From assembly GCA_017303555.1 (NCBI GenBank), contig JAFLCN010000028.1, positions 1-49,785 on the forward strand: DNA of 49,785 bases, read 5' to 3'. The translations under genes and the position numbers were made by a program. Shown piece by piece: positions 16,183 to 24,344 of the stretch. Each line of letters starts with the position of its first letter. The first letter of the stretch is position 1. The DNA comes from Planctomycetota bacterium (GTDB taxonomy: Bacteria > Planctomycetota > Phycisphaerae > Phycisphaerales > UBA1924). Under the pieces are notes generated by a model that was given only the letters and a program-made list of their open reading frames with translations, searched no databases and was not told the origin of the DNA.

Positions 16183-16511
16183 GGCTGCTCTTTGATGAGA
16201 ATCTCTCTCCCCGACTGGCGGTTCTGCTCGCCGATTTGTTTCCTGAGTCCAAGCACGTGCGCGAAGTGGGTCTGAAGGCGGCAGACGACCTTGCAATCTG
16301 GGAGTTTGCGAAGGCGAACGGATTTGCGATCGTCTCAAAGGATGCCGACTTCAGGCAACGGAGTTTTCTCGTCGGCGCTCCACCCAAAGTGATCGGGGTG
16401 CTCCTAGGCAATGCCAGTACCGACCAGGTGATTTCGGTACTTCGAGGCGCGTCCGGAGTGATTTCGGTGTTTCTTGCCGATCAACAGGCCGCATTCCTCG
16501 AACTTCCGTGA
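16179..16511 (+). CDS. DUF5615 PIN-like protein, probable toxin (module 2)
   Basis: A 110-aa protein with a GTG start. MRLLFDENLSPRL carries the classic DEN motif. AIWEFAKANGFAIVSKDADFRQR carries the second acidic cluster (KDADF), and PPKVIGVLLGNAS the following strand. It fits canonical DUF5615 better than module 1. It is probably an RNase-type toxin held by the DUF433 partner; no activity can be shown from sequence. A strong terminator shared with the opposing gene follows at once. Confidence 0.92.
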   Translation: MRLLFDENLSPRLAVLLADLFPESKHVREVGLKAADDLAIWEFAKANGFAIVSKDADFRQRSFLVGAPPKVIGVLLGNASTDQVISVLRGASGVISVFLADQQAAFLELP

Positions 16512-16513
16512 AC

Positions 16514-16540
16514 AAAAAAAACCCCGGCATCCGCCGGGGC
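16514..16540 (-). terminator. rho-independent terminator for the HTH-receiver gene
   Basis: Stem CCCCGGC (16522-16528), loop ATCC, stem GCCGGGG (16533-16539). On the minus strand it is followed by eight T residues (the A-run 16514-16521). It can also act on the convergent DUF5615 transcript, though the plus-strand T-run is short. Confidence 0.9.
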
Positions 16541-16577
16541 TTTGCTGCGTCCTTGCAGGCTTTGCTTGTCCTCTCGC

Positions 16578-17156
16578 TTACGCGACGAGGTTGGTGGCGT
16601 TTTCGATCGACTCGACGACCTGGCGAACCTGGAAGGGCTTGCGCAGGAATCCGTCGAAGCCCTGGCTCTTGAGCGAGTAGGCCTGGCCGTCGGTGAGCTT
16701 GGCGCTCATGGCGATGACTTTTGTGATCTGGAGATTGTCGTTCTTGCGGACGACCTCGGTGAGCGCCTTGGCGTCGCCGTTGCCGAGTTCGAGGTCCATA
16801 AGAAGGACATGCGGCTTGAAGCGTTCGGCTTCGACGCCGGCCGCGAAGCCGTTGCAGGCCGAGCGGACTTCGTAGCTGGTTTGTTCGGAGAGAACTTTCT
16901 CGAGGGTCGCGGCAACTTCCTTGTCGCCATCAACGATGAGCACGCGGGTGCGGCCGCTGGCGATCCCTTCGAGGGGGATGTTGTGGGCCTTCATGAAGCG
17001 GATGAGTTCGCCGGTGGGGATGCGCCGATCGCGCGAACCCGGGATTCGGTAGCCCTTGAGGGACCCCGAATCGAACCACTTGGAGACCGTGCGGGGGGCG
17101 ACGTTGCAGATCTTCGCCACTTCGCCGGTTGTCAGTACTTCTTTTTCCATGGCCAT
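16578..17156 (-). CDS. HTH-receiver protein (DNA-binding domain N-terminal, REC domain C-terminal)
   Basis: About 192 aa from the ATG at 17156, which has a gaggtg ribosome site 7 nt upstream. Residues 5-55 are a MerR/excisionase-type helix-turn-helix: VLTTGEVAKICNVAPRTVSK, then YRIPGSRDRRIPTGELIRF. Residues 70-190 are a response-regulator receiver: RVLIVDGDKEV, phospho-acceptor Asp in VLLMDLELGNG, conserved Ser in VIAMSAKL and Lys in FLRKPF. The order is the reverse of most response regulators. In the first acidic cluster one Asp is replaced by Gly (VDGD), which may change metal or phosphate handling. No histidine kinase is adjacent. Confidence 0.88.
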   Translation of the reverse strand: MAMEKEVLTTGEVAKICNVAPRTVSKWFDSGSLKGYRIPGSRDRRIPTGELIRFMKAHNIPLEGIASGRTRVLIVDGDKEVAATLEKVLSEQTSYEVRSACNGFAAGVEAERFKPHVLLMDLELGNGDAKALTEVVRKNDNLQITKVIAMSAKLTDGQAYSLKSQGFDGFLRKPFQVRQVVESIENATNLVA

Positions 17157-17412
17157 CGCTTCACCTCGTGGAGCACACAACGGGCTGCGGATGACTCCGG
17201 CAACCGGTGGACGACAAGAAATCGGTCAGGAGTAAGGCCGGATTCACCGTTGCGGGCCGCGAGAGAGCAAGAAAGGCGGAATTCGCGGCCGAGCCCGTGC
17301 GTTATCAGGGCTTGCGTCTCAAGGTGACACGGCCGCGGCAGGGGGATTTGCCCCCGGGCTTGCGGCGGGGGACGAATCAACGTAGATTGGCTATCCTCTG
17401 CGTCCCACGGAA

Positions 17413-17428
17413 GCCGGATGCATCCGGC
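17413..17428. promoter_or_regulatory. perfect 16-bp palindrome
   Basis: GCCGGATGCATCCGGC, symmetric with no spacer, the type of site bound by a dimeric regulator. It lies 257 nt from the HTH-receiver start and 266 nt from the HEAT gene start. Function unknown. Confidence 0.45.
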
Positions 17429-17436
17429 AGGTGTTT

Positions 17437-17463
17437 CGTGCGGGTGCAACCGCCCGGAACACG
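17437..17463 (+). promoter_or_regulatory. hairpin next to the palindrome
   Basis: Inner stem CGGGTG/CGCCCG with loop CAAC, outer stem CGTG/CACG with a GAA bulge. Could belong to a structured leader of the HEAT-repeat gene, or be chance in high-GC DNA. Confidence 0.3.
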
Positions 17464-17693
17464 CTTCGAAAGGGGAGTACCGAGCACGATTCGGGTTTGA
17501 AGCGCGTCAGAGTCATGGCTGGGTCGGAGAGTTGAGCTTGAGAAGGGTGGGGGTTTGGGTAATCTGGCGCGAGTTGGGCCGATGTGCGAGGGATTGGGGT
17601 GTGGAGGTGTGGGGTGAGTTCGCAGGACGCGTGAAGGCGGCGTTGCCGCGATTTCTGGATATTGAGGCTGACTGTCAAGAGGATGACCGCGAG

Positions 17694-19949
17694 ATGACCC
17701 GCTCTACCAACCGCTCTCGTTACCGCACCGGCACTCAAACAGGATTGATCGCGGGGCTGATGCTCGCGGCAGGCGCGTTCGCGATGAGCGATGCGGATGC
17801 GAGGCAGGCGGTGGCGCCGGAAGTGAAGACCGAATCCGGTGTGAAGGCGTCGAGCGACTCGGACCTCTTGAAGGACTTCATCCACTTTACTCGGATCGCC
17901 CGGTACGACGTGGCGGCGAGCGTGGGGCGGGAGCTGCTCTCGCGGAATATGCAGCCGCGGGACTTTGTGACGCTGGTGGACTCGGCGGGCGAGGGTGCGC
18001 GGTTTGATGAGACGGTGGGGCGTGCGATGCGGGTCGCGGGGCTTGAGCCTCTTGCGGGCGCGATGTACAAGATGTACGAGACGGGCCGGCTGGAAGCGGC
18101 GCGGGATCCGAAGGAGATCGCGGAGAACATCGCGAAGCTGACCGGCACGGTGCAGGGGCGGATCCGGGCGTCGGCGAGGTTGAAGGCGGCGGGTGAGTAC
18201 GCCGTGCCGCAGCTTCTGACCGCGCTGATGGACCGGGACAATTCGAGCCTGCGGTCGGAATCGCAGCGGGTGCTTGTGGATATCGGAAGCCAGGCGGTCA
18301 TCCCGCTTTCGACGGCGATGATCGGCGCGGATCCGGCGATGCAGGAGCGGCTGGCGGATGTGCTCGGGCTGATCGGGCACCGGTCGGCGCTGCCGTTCCT
18401 GGCGGACGTGCGGATGAGCTCGTCGAACCAGAACGTGCGTACGGCGGCCGAGCGGGCGATGAACCGCATCGACTCGGGCTCGGCGGGCGCGAGCGTTGCG
18501 GAGCTGTACATCCAGCTTGCGAACCGGTACTACAACCAGTCGCGCGATGTGACGAGCTTCCCGGGCGAGGAGTACCAGCTTCTGTGGAGCTTCCAGCCGG
18601 GCGCCGGGCTCACGATGACCGGGATCCGCTCGAGCGTGTTCCACGAGGCGATGGCGATGCGGCTCGCGGCGCGGGCGCTCGAGATCGATGCGAGCAGCCA
18701 GGAGGCGCTGACTATCTGGCTTGCTTCGAACCTTCGTCGCGAGATCCAGCAGCCCAAGGACTACGACAATCCGGCCTATCCGAGCGATCGTCGCGACGCG
18801 ATGTACTTCGCCGTGACGGCGGGTGCGGGACCGATGCAGGGCGTGCTTGCCCGCGCGATCGACGCGAAGGACACGCTGCTGGCCCGCAAGTCGATCGAGG
18901 CGATTCAGCAGACGGCGGGGAGCAAGGCGCTGGTTGCTGCGGCGTCGTACGGCTCGGTGGGGTCGGCGCGGCAGCCGCTGGTTGAGGCGCTCTCGTATCC
19001 GAACCGTCGCGTGCAGTATGAATCAGCGCTTGCGATCGGCTCTTCGCAGCCGGGTGCGGCTTTCTCGGGTAGCGACCGCGTGGTGCCGACGATGGCCGCG
19101 GCGGTTCGCGATGCTTCGAGCAAGTTCGCGGCGATCATCGCCCGCGATGCCGAGCAGTACCAGGCCGTTCGCAAGATTCTCGAGGGTGACGGCTTTGTCG
19201 TTCTCTCGCGCGGCGCGAGCCTTGCCGAACTGGAAGGCCCGATCGCGGAAGTGCCTGCGGTGGATGTGATCGTCGCGATCGATCCGAACCCGGCCGAGTT
19301 TGCCCAGTTGATCACGCAGATCCGCGGCACGACGCGCACGGCGGCAACCCCGCTCCTGGCGCTGACGATCGCGGAGGCGTATCCCGAGCTGCGTCGCCGG
19401 TACGAGACCGAGACGAGCGTGGCGATCCGTCCGATCGCCATTCCGGCGGAGTCGATTTCGAAGTCGGTTTCTGATCTGGTGCTCATTGCCTCGGGCGGGC
19501 CGATCGGTACGGACGAGGCGACGGCCTATGCCGCGCGTTCGCTCGGCACGCTGCGCGATCTCGCGCTGACGCGGAACGCCATCCTGCCGGTTGAAGAGGC
19601 CGTGCTGCCCTTGATCAAGTCGCTGGGCGAAACGACCGGCGAAACGCGTCAGAACGTGGCGCAGGTGCTTGCGCTGGTTCCTCAGCAGCGTGCGCAGGTG
19701 GCCTTGATGGACGCGGCGGTGGCCACCTCCGGGGCCGAGCGCGTGCAGTTGATCAATCATGTTGCGACGAGCGCGAAGCGCTTCGGCAATCTCCTGGAAG
19801 AGCGTCAGGTTCGGCGTGTGCTTGAACTGGCCAAGAGCAGCGATGCGGCGGAATCGACCGCTGCGGCGGCTCTGGCGGGTTCGCTCAATCTGCCGAACGC
19901 GGATTTGCTTCCCCTCATCCTCGGTGGCGCGAATTCGGCCTCGAAGTGA
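17694..19949 (+). CDS. secreted HEAT-repeat protein
   Basis: About 751 aa from the ATG at 17694. N-terminal basic stretch plus hydrophobic segment (TGLIAGLMLAAGAFAMSDADA) resembles a signal peptide. Residues 155-265 contain HEAT/PBS-lyase-like helices (AAGEYAVPQLLTALMDRDNS, VLVDIGSQAVIPLSTAMIG, VLGLIGHRSALPFLADV). Further helical repeats follow near 400-460. Around residues 475-600 alternating strands and helices (KFAAIIARDAEQYQAVRKIL, VDVIVAIDPNP, TPLLALTIAEAYPEL) look like a degenerate receiver-type alpha/beta domain, odd in an exported protein. It lies 119 nt upstream of pstS; a role in phosphate uptake is unproven. Confidence 0.75.
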   Translation: MTRSTNRSRYRTGTQTGLIAGLMLAAGAFAMSDADARQAVAPEVKTESGVKASSDSDLLKDFIHFTRIARYDVAASVGRELLSRNMQPRDFVTLVDSAGEGARFDETVGRAMRVAGLEPLAGAMYKMYETGRLEAARDPKEIAENIAKLTGTVQGRIRASARLKAAGEYAVPQLLTALMDRDNSSLRSESQRVLVDIGSQAVIPLSTAMIGADPAMQERLADVLGLIGHRSALPFLADVRMSSSNQNVRTAAERAMNRIDSGSAGASVAELYIQLANRYYNQSRDVTSFPGEEYQLLWSFQPGAGLTMTGIRSSVFHEAMAMRLAARALEIDASSQEALTIWLASNLRREIQQPKDYDNPAYPSDRRDAMYFAVTAGAGPMQGVLARAIDAKDTLLARKSIEAIQQTAGSKALVAAASYGSVGSARQPLVEALSYPNRRVQYESALAIGSSQPGAAFSGSDRVVPTMAAAVRDASSKFAAIIARDAEQYQAVRKILEGDGFVVLSRGASLAELEGPIAEVPAVDVIVAIDPNPAEFAQLITQIRGTTRTAATPLLALTIAEAYPELRRRYETETSVAIRPIAIPAESISKSVSDLVLIASGGPIGTDEATAYAARSLGTLRDLALTRNAILPVEEAVLPLIKSLGETTGETRQNVAQVLALVPQQRAQVALMDAAVATSGAERVQLINHVATSAKRFGNLLEERQVRRVLELAKSSDAAESTAAAALAGSLNLPNADLLPLILGGANSASK

Positions 19950-20068
19950 GCCCGGGGCGAGGTTCCTGAGCCCGGTCTTTGCGGATTCTTAACGCGGGAA
20001 ACCGTCGCGGCTGGGTGCCCGTCGTTACAGTTTCCTGCTGCGGACGGGAGTTCGCGGCAGGGAGCGCC

Positions 20069-21133
20069 ATGAAGCTACATCTGATCGGGACGATCGCGTC
20101 GGCGACCGTGTGCGGAGCAGGAGCAATCGCGGGCGAAGTGCGCCTGAGCGGGGCGGGGGCAACCTTTCCGGCGCCGCTGTACACGCGATGGGTGGCGGAG
20201 TACGAGAAGGGGCATCCGAACGTCCAGATTGATTACCGGAGCATCGGATCGGGCGGGGGCGTGAAAGCGATCGCGGATAAGACGGTGGCGTTCGGCGCGA
20301 CCGATGCGCCGCTGAGCGAGAAAGAGATTGGGGCGATGGGGGGCACGGATTCGGTGGTGCAGTTCCCGGCTGCGCTTGGCGCGGTGGTTCCCGCGTACAA
20401 CCTTGCGGGGGTGGAGAAGCCGCTGCAGTTCACGGGCGAAGTGCTGGTTGACATCTATCTTGGCCGGATCAACTCGTGGGATGATCCCGCGTTGCAGAAG
20501 CTGAATCCGGGCGTCAAGCTCCCGAAGACGCCGATCACGCCGGTCTTCCGGACGGACGGAAGCGGAACAACCCACGTGTTCACGAGCTATCTGGGGACGC
20601 AGAGCCCGGAGTTCAAGGCCGAGGTGGGTGTTGGAAAGCAAGTGAAGTGGCCGCTCGGTCAGGGCGGCAAGGGAAACGAAGGCGTCGCGGCGGTCATTCA
20701 GCAGACTGCCGGCGCGGTCGGTTACATCGAGCACAATTACGCAGTGGCGAACAAGATCGCGTACGGGGCGGTGCAGAACAAGGCCGGGAAGTTCGTGCTG
20801 GCAACGCCGGAATCGGTCTCGGCGGCGGGCGATGCGACGTCGGCGGAGTTGAAGGGGAATGTGCTGCGTGCGGATGCCTGGAACGCGCCGGGCGAAGGTG
20901 CGTACCCGATCAGCGCGTTCACGTACATCGTGCTGTACAAGCAGCTCGAGAACATCAAGAACGACAACGAAGCGTCGGCGCTTCTGGGCTATCTGCGCTG
21001 GTCGCTCGGAGCGGGGCAGAAATTTTCGGCCGAGATGCATTACGCGCCGCTGAGCGAGAAGGTGCAGCAGGCAGCGCTCGGGGCGCTGTCGTCGGTGACG
21101 CACCGTGGCAAGCCCGTTGTGATCGCACCCTGA
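20069..21133 (+). CDS. pstS: periplasmic phosphate-binding protein PstS
   Basis: Captures phosphate for the high-affinity PstSCAB ABC importer. About 354 aa from the ATG at 20069 (ribosome site aggga). Signal peptide MKLHLIGTIASATVCGAGAIAG. Binding-site segments: LSGAGATFPAPLY, IDYRSIGSGGGVKAI, FGATDAPLS and VFRTDGSGTTHVF, where TDGSG contacts phosphate in the family. GAVGYIEHNYA follows. First gene of pstS-pstC-pstA-pstB with short gaps (28, 9 and 9 nt). Probably phosphate-regulated, but I cannot identify a Pho box with confidence. phoU and phoB/R are not in the window. Confidence 0.96.
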   Translation: MKLHLIGTIASATVCGAGAIAGEVRLSGAGATFPAPLYTRWVAEYEKGHPNVQIDYRSIGSGGGVKAIADKTVAFGATDAPLSEKEIGAMGGTDSVVQFPAALGAVVPAYNLAGVEKPLQFTGEVLVDIYLGRINSWDDPALQKLNPGVKLPKTPITPVFRTDGSGTTHVFTSYLGTQSPEFKAEVGVGKQVKWPLGQGGKGNEGVAAVIQQTAGAVGYIEHNYAVANKIAYGAVQNKAGKFVLATPESVSAAGDATSAELKGNVLRADAWNAPGEGAYPISAFTYIVLYKQLENIKNDNEASALLGYLRWSLGAGQKFSAEMHYAPLSEKVQQAALGALSSVTHRGKPVVIAP

Positions 21134-21161
21134 TCGGTTCTGCAGATTCATCCGCACGCTC

Positions 21162-22304
21162 ATGAACAGCGCCGCTCCCGCATCGCCCGCAGCAAGCCAG
21201 CCGGGGTGGTCGCGCGAATCGGGAGGGCAGAACCGCAGCGGTTCGGGCGAAACGGGCGTGTCGCGGCGTGCGCGGATCGGCGATGCGGTGCTCGGGTGGG
21301 CATGCCGGCTGAGCGCGGCGCTGATCGCGTTGATGCTGGTCTCGCTGATCGTGGTGCTGGTGCATTCGGCGTGGCCGGCGATCAGGCAGTTCGGGCTTGG
21401 GTTTCTGGTTTCGTCGGATTGGCGGGCGAACGAGATCGAGCGGCCGCTCCGGGATGCCGCCGGGAAGCTGGTGCTGCGTGACGGCGAGCCGGTGATGGAG
21501 ACGCTGGCCCCGTCGTTCGGCGCGCTGCCGGTGATCTGGGGCACGGCGGTGAGTTCGGCGCTGGCGCTTCTGATCGCGGTGCCGATCAGCCTGAGCGCCG
21601 CGATTTTTCTTGTGCGGGTCGCGCCGAAGTTGAGGATCGCGGGCGCCGCGTCGTTCCTGATCGAGTTTCTCGCGGCGGTTCCGAGCCTGGCGTTCGGCAT
21701 CTGGGCGCTCTTCGTGCTCGCGCCGTTCTTTCAGAATCACGTCGGGCCGGTTCTGCAGCGCGTGTTCGAGCCGATCCCCGGCCTGCGCTGGATGTTCTAT
21801 GAAACGGTGACGGTGGCGGGGCGGACGGTCGAGCGGCCGATCCCGCTCACGGGGCGCGACTTGTTCACCGGCAGCCTGATTCTGGCGATCATGATCCTGC
21901 CGATCGTGACCTCGGTCAGCCGCGATGTGCTCAAGGCGGTTCCTCGGACGCAGATCGAGGGGACGCTGGCGCTGGGCGCGACGTGGTGGCAGAGCTGCGT
22001 GGCGATGCTGCGGTACGGGCGGAGCGGGCTGCTCGGCGCGATCATGCTGGGGCTGGCGCGTGCCGCGGGAGAGACGATGGCGGTCACGATGGTGATCGGC
22101 AACAACAACCAGATCTCGCCGTCGCCGTTTGCACCGGCGCAGACGATGGCGAGCGTCCTGGCGAATGAATTTGGTGAAGCGACGGAGGGATTGCACCGGG
22201 CGTCGCTGCTGTATGTGGCGCTGATCCTGCTGACGATGTCGCTGGTGTTCAACGTCGTGGCGCGTCGTCTCGTGGTCGGCAAGGTTGGTGGCGTGAGCCA
22301 CTAG
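21162..22304 (+). CDS. pstC: phosphate ABC transporter permease PstC
   Basis: Membrane subunit of the phosphate importer. 380 aa with about six transmembrane helices (for example LSAALIALMLVSLIVVLVH, and ALALLIAVPISLSAAIFLV). The inner-membrane EAA-type loop is visible as ALGATWWQSCVAMLRYGRSG, followed by GLARAAGETMAVTMVIGN. Two large hydrophilic inserts, after the first helix (around DWRANEIERPLRDAAG) and in the middle (around MFYETVTVAGRTVERPI), make it longer than E. coli PstC (319 aa). The N-terminal 45 residues are Ser/Gly/Arg-rich and cytosolic. It lies 28 nt after pstS. Confidence 0.94.
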   Translation: MNSAAPASPAASQPGWSRESGGQNRSGSGETGVSRRARIGDAVLGWACRLSAALIALMLVSLIVVLVHSAWPAIRQFGLGFLVSSDWRANEIERPLRDAAGKLVLRDGEPVMETLAPSFGALPVIWGTAVSSALALLIAVPISLSAAIFLVRVAPKLRIAGAASFLIEFLAAVPSLAFGIWALFVLAPFFQNHVGPVLQRVFEPIPGLRWMFYETVTVAGRTVERPIPLTGRDLFTGSLILAIMILPIVTSVSRDVLKAVPRTQIEGTLALGATWWQSCVAMLRYGRSGLLGAIMLGLARAAGETMAVTMVIGNNNQISPSPFAPAQTMASVLANEFGEATEGLHRASLLYVALILLTMSLVFNVVARRLVVGKVGGVSH

Positions 22305-22313
22305 GAGCATTGA

Positions 22314-23198
22314 TTGGCGGGTTCATTCGCGGAATTCCGGAGGCGCACGTTCAGCTCGATCATGTTCGGGCTGTGCGCGGCCGGCTCTGCGCTCATCATC
22401 TCGATTCTGCTGCTCGTGATCGGCTACCTGGCGTGGATCGGCGTCTCGTCGCTCTCGTGGGAATTTCTGGCGGCCGTGCCCACGGGCGACGTTGCCAATC
22501 CGGGCGGGATGCGCCACGCGATCGACGGCACGATCATCCTTGTCGGGCTTGCTTCGGCGGTGGGCGTGCCCCTGGGTGTTCTGGCGGGGATTTATCTGTC
22601 CGAGTATCCGTCGGAATATGCGGCGACGGGCCCGCTCCGGTTTATCGCGGACGTGCTGACGGGCGTTCCGAGCATCGTGGTGGGGATCCTGGGGTATGAA
22701 CTGGTTGTGGTTCCGGTTTCGCGCTGGACGGACAGCGCCGTTTCGTTCAGCGGATACGCGGGGGCCGCGGCACTCGCGTTCATCATGATCCCGATCGTCG
22801 CGCGCACGACCGAGGAGATGCTGCGGCTTGTGCCGCAGAGCTATCGCGAGGGTTCGCTCGCGCTGGGGGCGACGCGGGCGCAGACGATTTTCCGCGTGGT
22901 GCTGCCCGGCGCGTTCGGAGGCGTCGCGACCGGAATCATGCTGGCGATGGGGCGGATCGCGGGTGAAACGGCGCCGTTGCTCTTCACGGCGCTCGGCAGC
23001 CGGCTTCTCACGCACAACCCGGCGGAGCCGTTTCCGTCGCTCACGCTCCAGATCTACACCTACGCGACCGGCCCGTATCCGGAGCAGAAGCGGCTTGCGT
23101 GGGCCGGAATTCTTGTCCTGCTCGCCATGCTGTTTGTCGTCAATCTTTCGATCCGGCTCATCGCGGCACGCCACGCGCGGACCCGGGTGGGGACCTGA
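22314..23198 (+). CDS. pstA: phosphate ABC transporter permease PstA
   Basis: Second membrane subunit of the importer. 294 aa, start TTG at 22314 with the ribosome site aggag a few nt upstream, overlapping the end of pstC. Transmembrane helices include GLCAAGSALIISILLLVIGYL and GTIILVGLASAVGVPLGVLA. Family hallmarks: IYLSEYPSEY, LTGVPSIVVGILGYELVVV, the EAA loop ALGATRAQTIFRVVLPGAFG and GRIAGETAPLLFTALG. Gap to pstC is 9 nt, so cotranslation is likely. Confidence 0.95.
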   Translation: MAGSFAEFRRRTFSSIMFGLCAAGSALIISILLLVIGYLAWIGVSSLSWEFLAAVPTGDVANPGGMRHAIDGTIILVGLASAVGVPLGVLAGIYLSEYPSEYAATGPLRFIADVLTGVPSIVVGILGYELVVVPVSRWTDSAVSFSGYAGAAALAFIMIPIVARTTEEMLRLVPQSYREGSLALGATRAQTIFRVVLPGAFGGVATGIMLAMGRIAGETAPLLFTALGSRLLTHNPAEPFPSLTLQIYTYATGPYPEQKRLAWAGILVLLAMLFVVNLSIRLIAARHARTRVGT

Positions 23199-23207
23199 TC
23201 TCTTCCG

Positions 23208-24194
23208 GTGGGCCCGTACGCTCAGGATGACCTTCGCATGCCAGTGTCCCCACTCATGACCCAGCCACCCACCAGTGCCAAGCCGCAGCCGGAGCCGCCC
23301 CAGGTCGAGCTTCCGGCTCGCAAACGGCCCATCGCCTCGGTCGGACCGGCGAACGCTTCCGGCGGGCAGTATCCGGTCATCGATGCCATCAAGCGGGGCG
23401 AGACCCCGGAGCCGCGGCGCCATGAGTCGGTGATGGGCGTGCCTTCGATTCTGGAAGTACGCGATTTCCAGCTCTGGTACGGGCAGAACAAGGCCCTGCA
23501 CGGCGTCACCATGCCGATCGCCGAAGGAAAAATCACCTCGATCATCGGCCCGAGCGGCTGCGGCAAGTCCACGCTGCTCCGCTCGGTGAATCGCCTGAAC
23601 GATCTGGTAGACGGCGTGCGGACGGCGGGCTCGATCTCGCTCAAGGGCGAGGATGTGTACGCCCGGGGCGTGGATGTCATCAGCCTCCGCAAGCGGCTGG
23701 GGATGGTCTTCCAGAAGCCGAATCCGTTCCCGATGTCGATCTTCGAGAACGTGGTGTACGCGCTGCGCATTTCGGGCGAGCGGCGCAAGTCGGTGCTGGA
23801 AGCCGCGTGCGAGAAGGCGCTCCGCCAGGCCGCGCTTTGGGATGAAGTCAAAGACCGGTTGAAGTCCTCGGCGATGGGCATGTCGGGCGGCCAGCAGCAG
23901 CGCCTGTGCATCGCGCGGGCGATCGTCTGCGAGCCGCAGGTGCTGCTGCTCGACGAGCCGTGCTCGGCGCTCGATCCAATCGCAACGCTCCGCATTGAAG
24001 AATTGATCCTGGAGATCGGCCAGCGCTACACCGTGCTGATCGTCACGCACAACATGCAGCAGGCGGCGCGGGTGAGCGATTTCACGGCGTTCATGTACCT
24101 CGGGCGGCTGGTGGAATACGGGCGGACGGCCGATATTTTCCAGTTGCCCCGGCTTCGCGAGACTGAGGATTACGTCACCGGGCGGTTTGGCTAA
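23208..24194 (+). CDS. pstB: phosphate ABC transporter ATPase PstB with N-terminal extension
   Basis: ATP-hydrolysing subunit of the importer. Up to 328 aa from a GTG at 23208; ATGs at 23238 and 23256 give slightly shorter forms. The ATPase core starts near residue 82 (LEVRDFQLWYGQNKAL), so even the shortest form has about 65 extra Pro/Arg-rich N-terminal residues compared with typical PstB (250-270 aa). Walker A GPSGCGKSTLL, PstB-type Q-loop VFQKPNPFPMSIFENVVY, signature MSGGQQQRLCIARAI, Walker B VLLLDEPCSALDP and switch His in IVTHNMQQA are intact. Last gene of pstSCAB; no phoU follows. Confidence 0.96.
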   Translation: MGPYAQDDLRMPVSPLMTQPPTSAKPQPEPPQVELPARKRPIASVGPANASGGQYPVIDAIKRGETPEPRRHESVMGVPSILEVRDFQLWYGQNKALHGVTMPIAEGKITSIIGPSGCGKSTLLRSVNRLNDLVDGVRTAGSISLKGEDVYARGVDVISLRKRLGMVFQKPNPFPMSIFENVVYALRISGERRKSVLEAACEKALRQAALWDEVKDRLKSSAMGMSGGQQQRLCIARAIVCEPQVLLLDEPCSALDPIATLRIEELILEIGQRYTVLIVTHNMQQAARVSDFTAFMYLGRLVEYGRTADIFQLPRLRETEDYVTGRFG

Positions 24195-24344
24195 GGCGCG
24201 GTTTGGATCTTGAGTGGGACAGGAAACCGCACCGTCCCCAAACCTACCATTGCTGCCGCGGGTTTTCGGCGATCGGCCAAGGGAATGGTCGGTTGTTTCG
24301 AGGGCCGCTGCCAAGAGGGTCCGGCTTCGACCGGACACGACCGG

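Larger units (their letters stand above)
17157..17693. other. 537-nt gene-free divergent region
   Basis: Lies between the divergent HTH-receiver and HEAT-repeat genes. I find no credible gene or known RNA. Near 17413-17463 there are two adjacent foldable elements, listed separately. The 3' half (17520-17640) is G/T-rich on the plus strand. Confidence 0.6.

Noticed and set aside
17207..17500. A 97-residue protein on the plus strand in the divergent region
   Set aside because: No ribosome site, no family pattern, and it crosses the palindrome and hairpin.
17157..17693. Small RNA such as tmRNA, SRP RNA or RNase P RNA
   Set aside because: None of the conserved core sequences could be recognised; only local hairpins are seen.
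24210..24344. Longer N-terminus for SucA
   Set aside because: The E1 family N-terminus fits the ATG at 24345; the added 45 residues have no similarity to the family.
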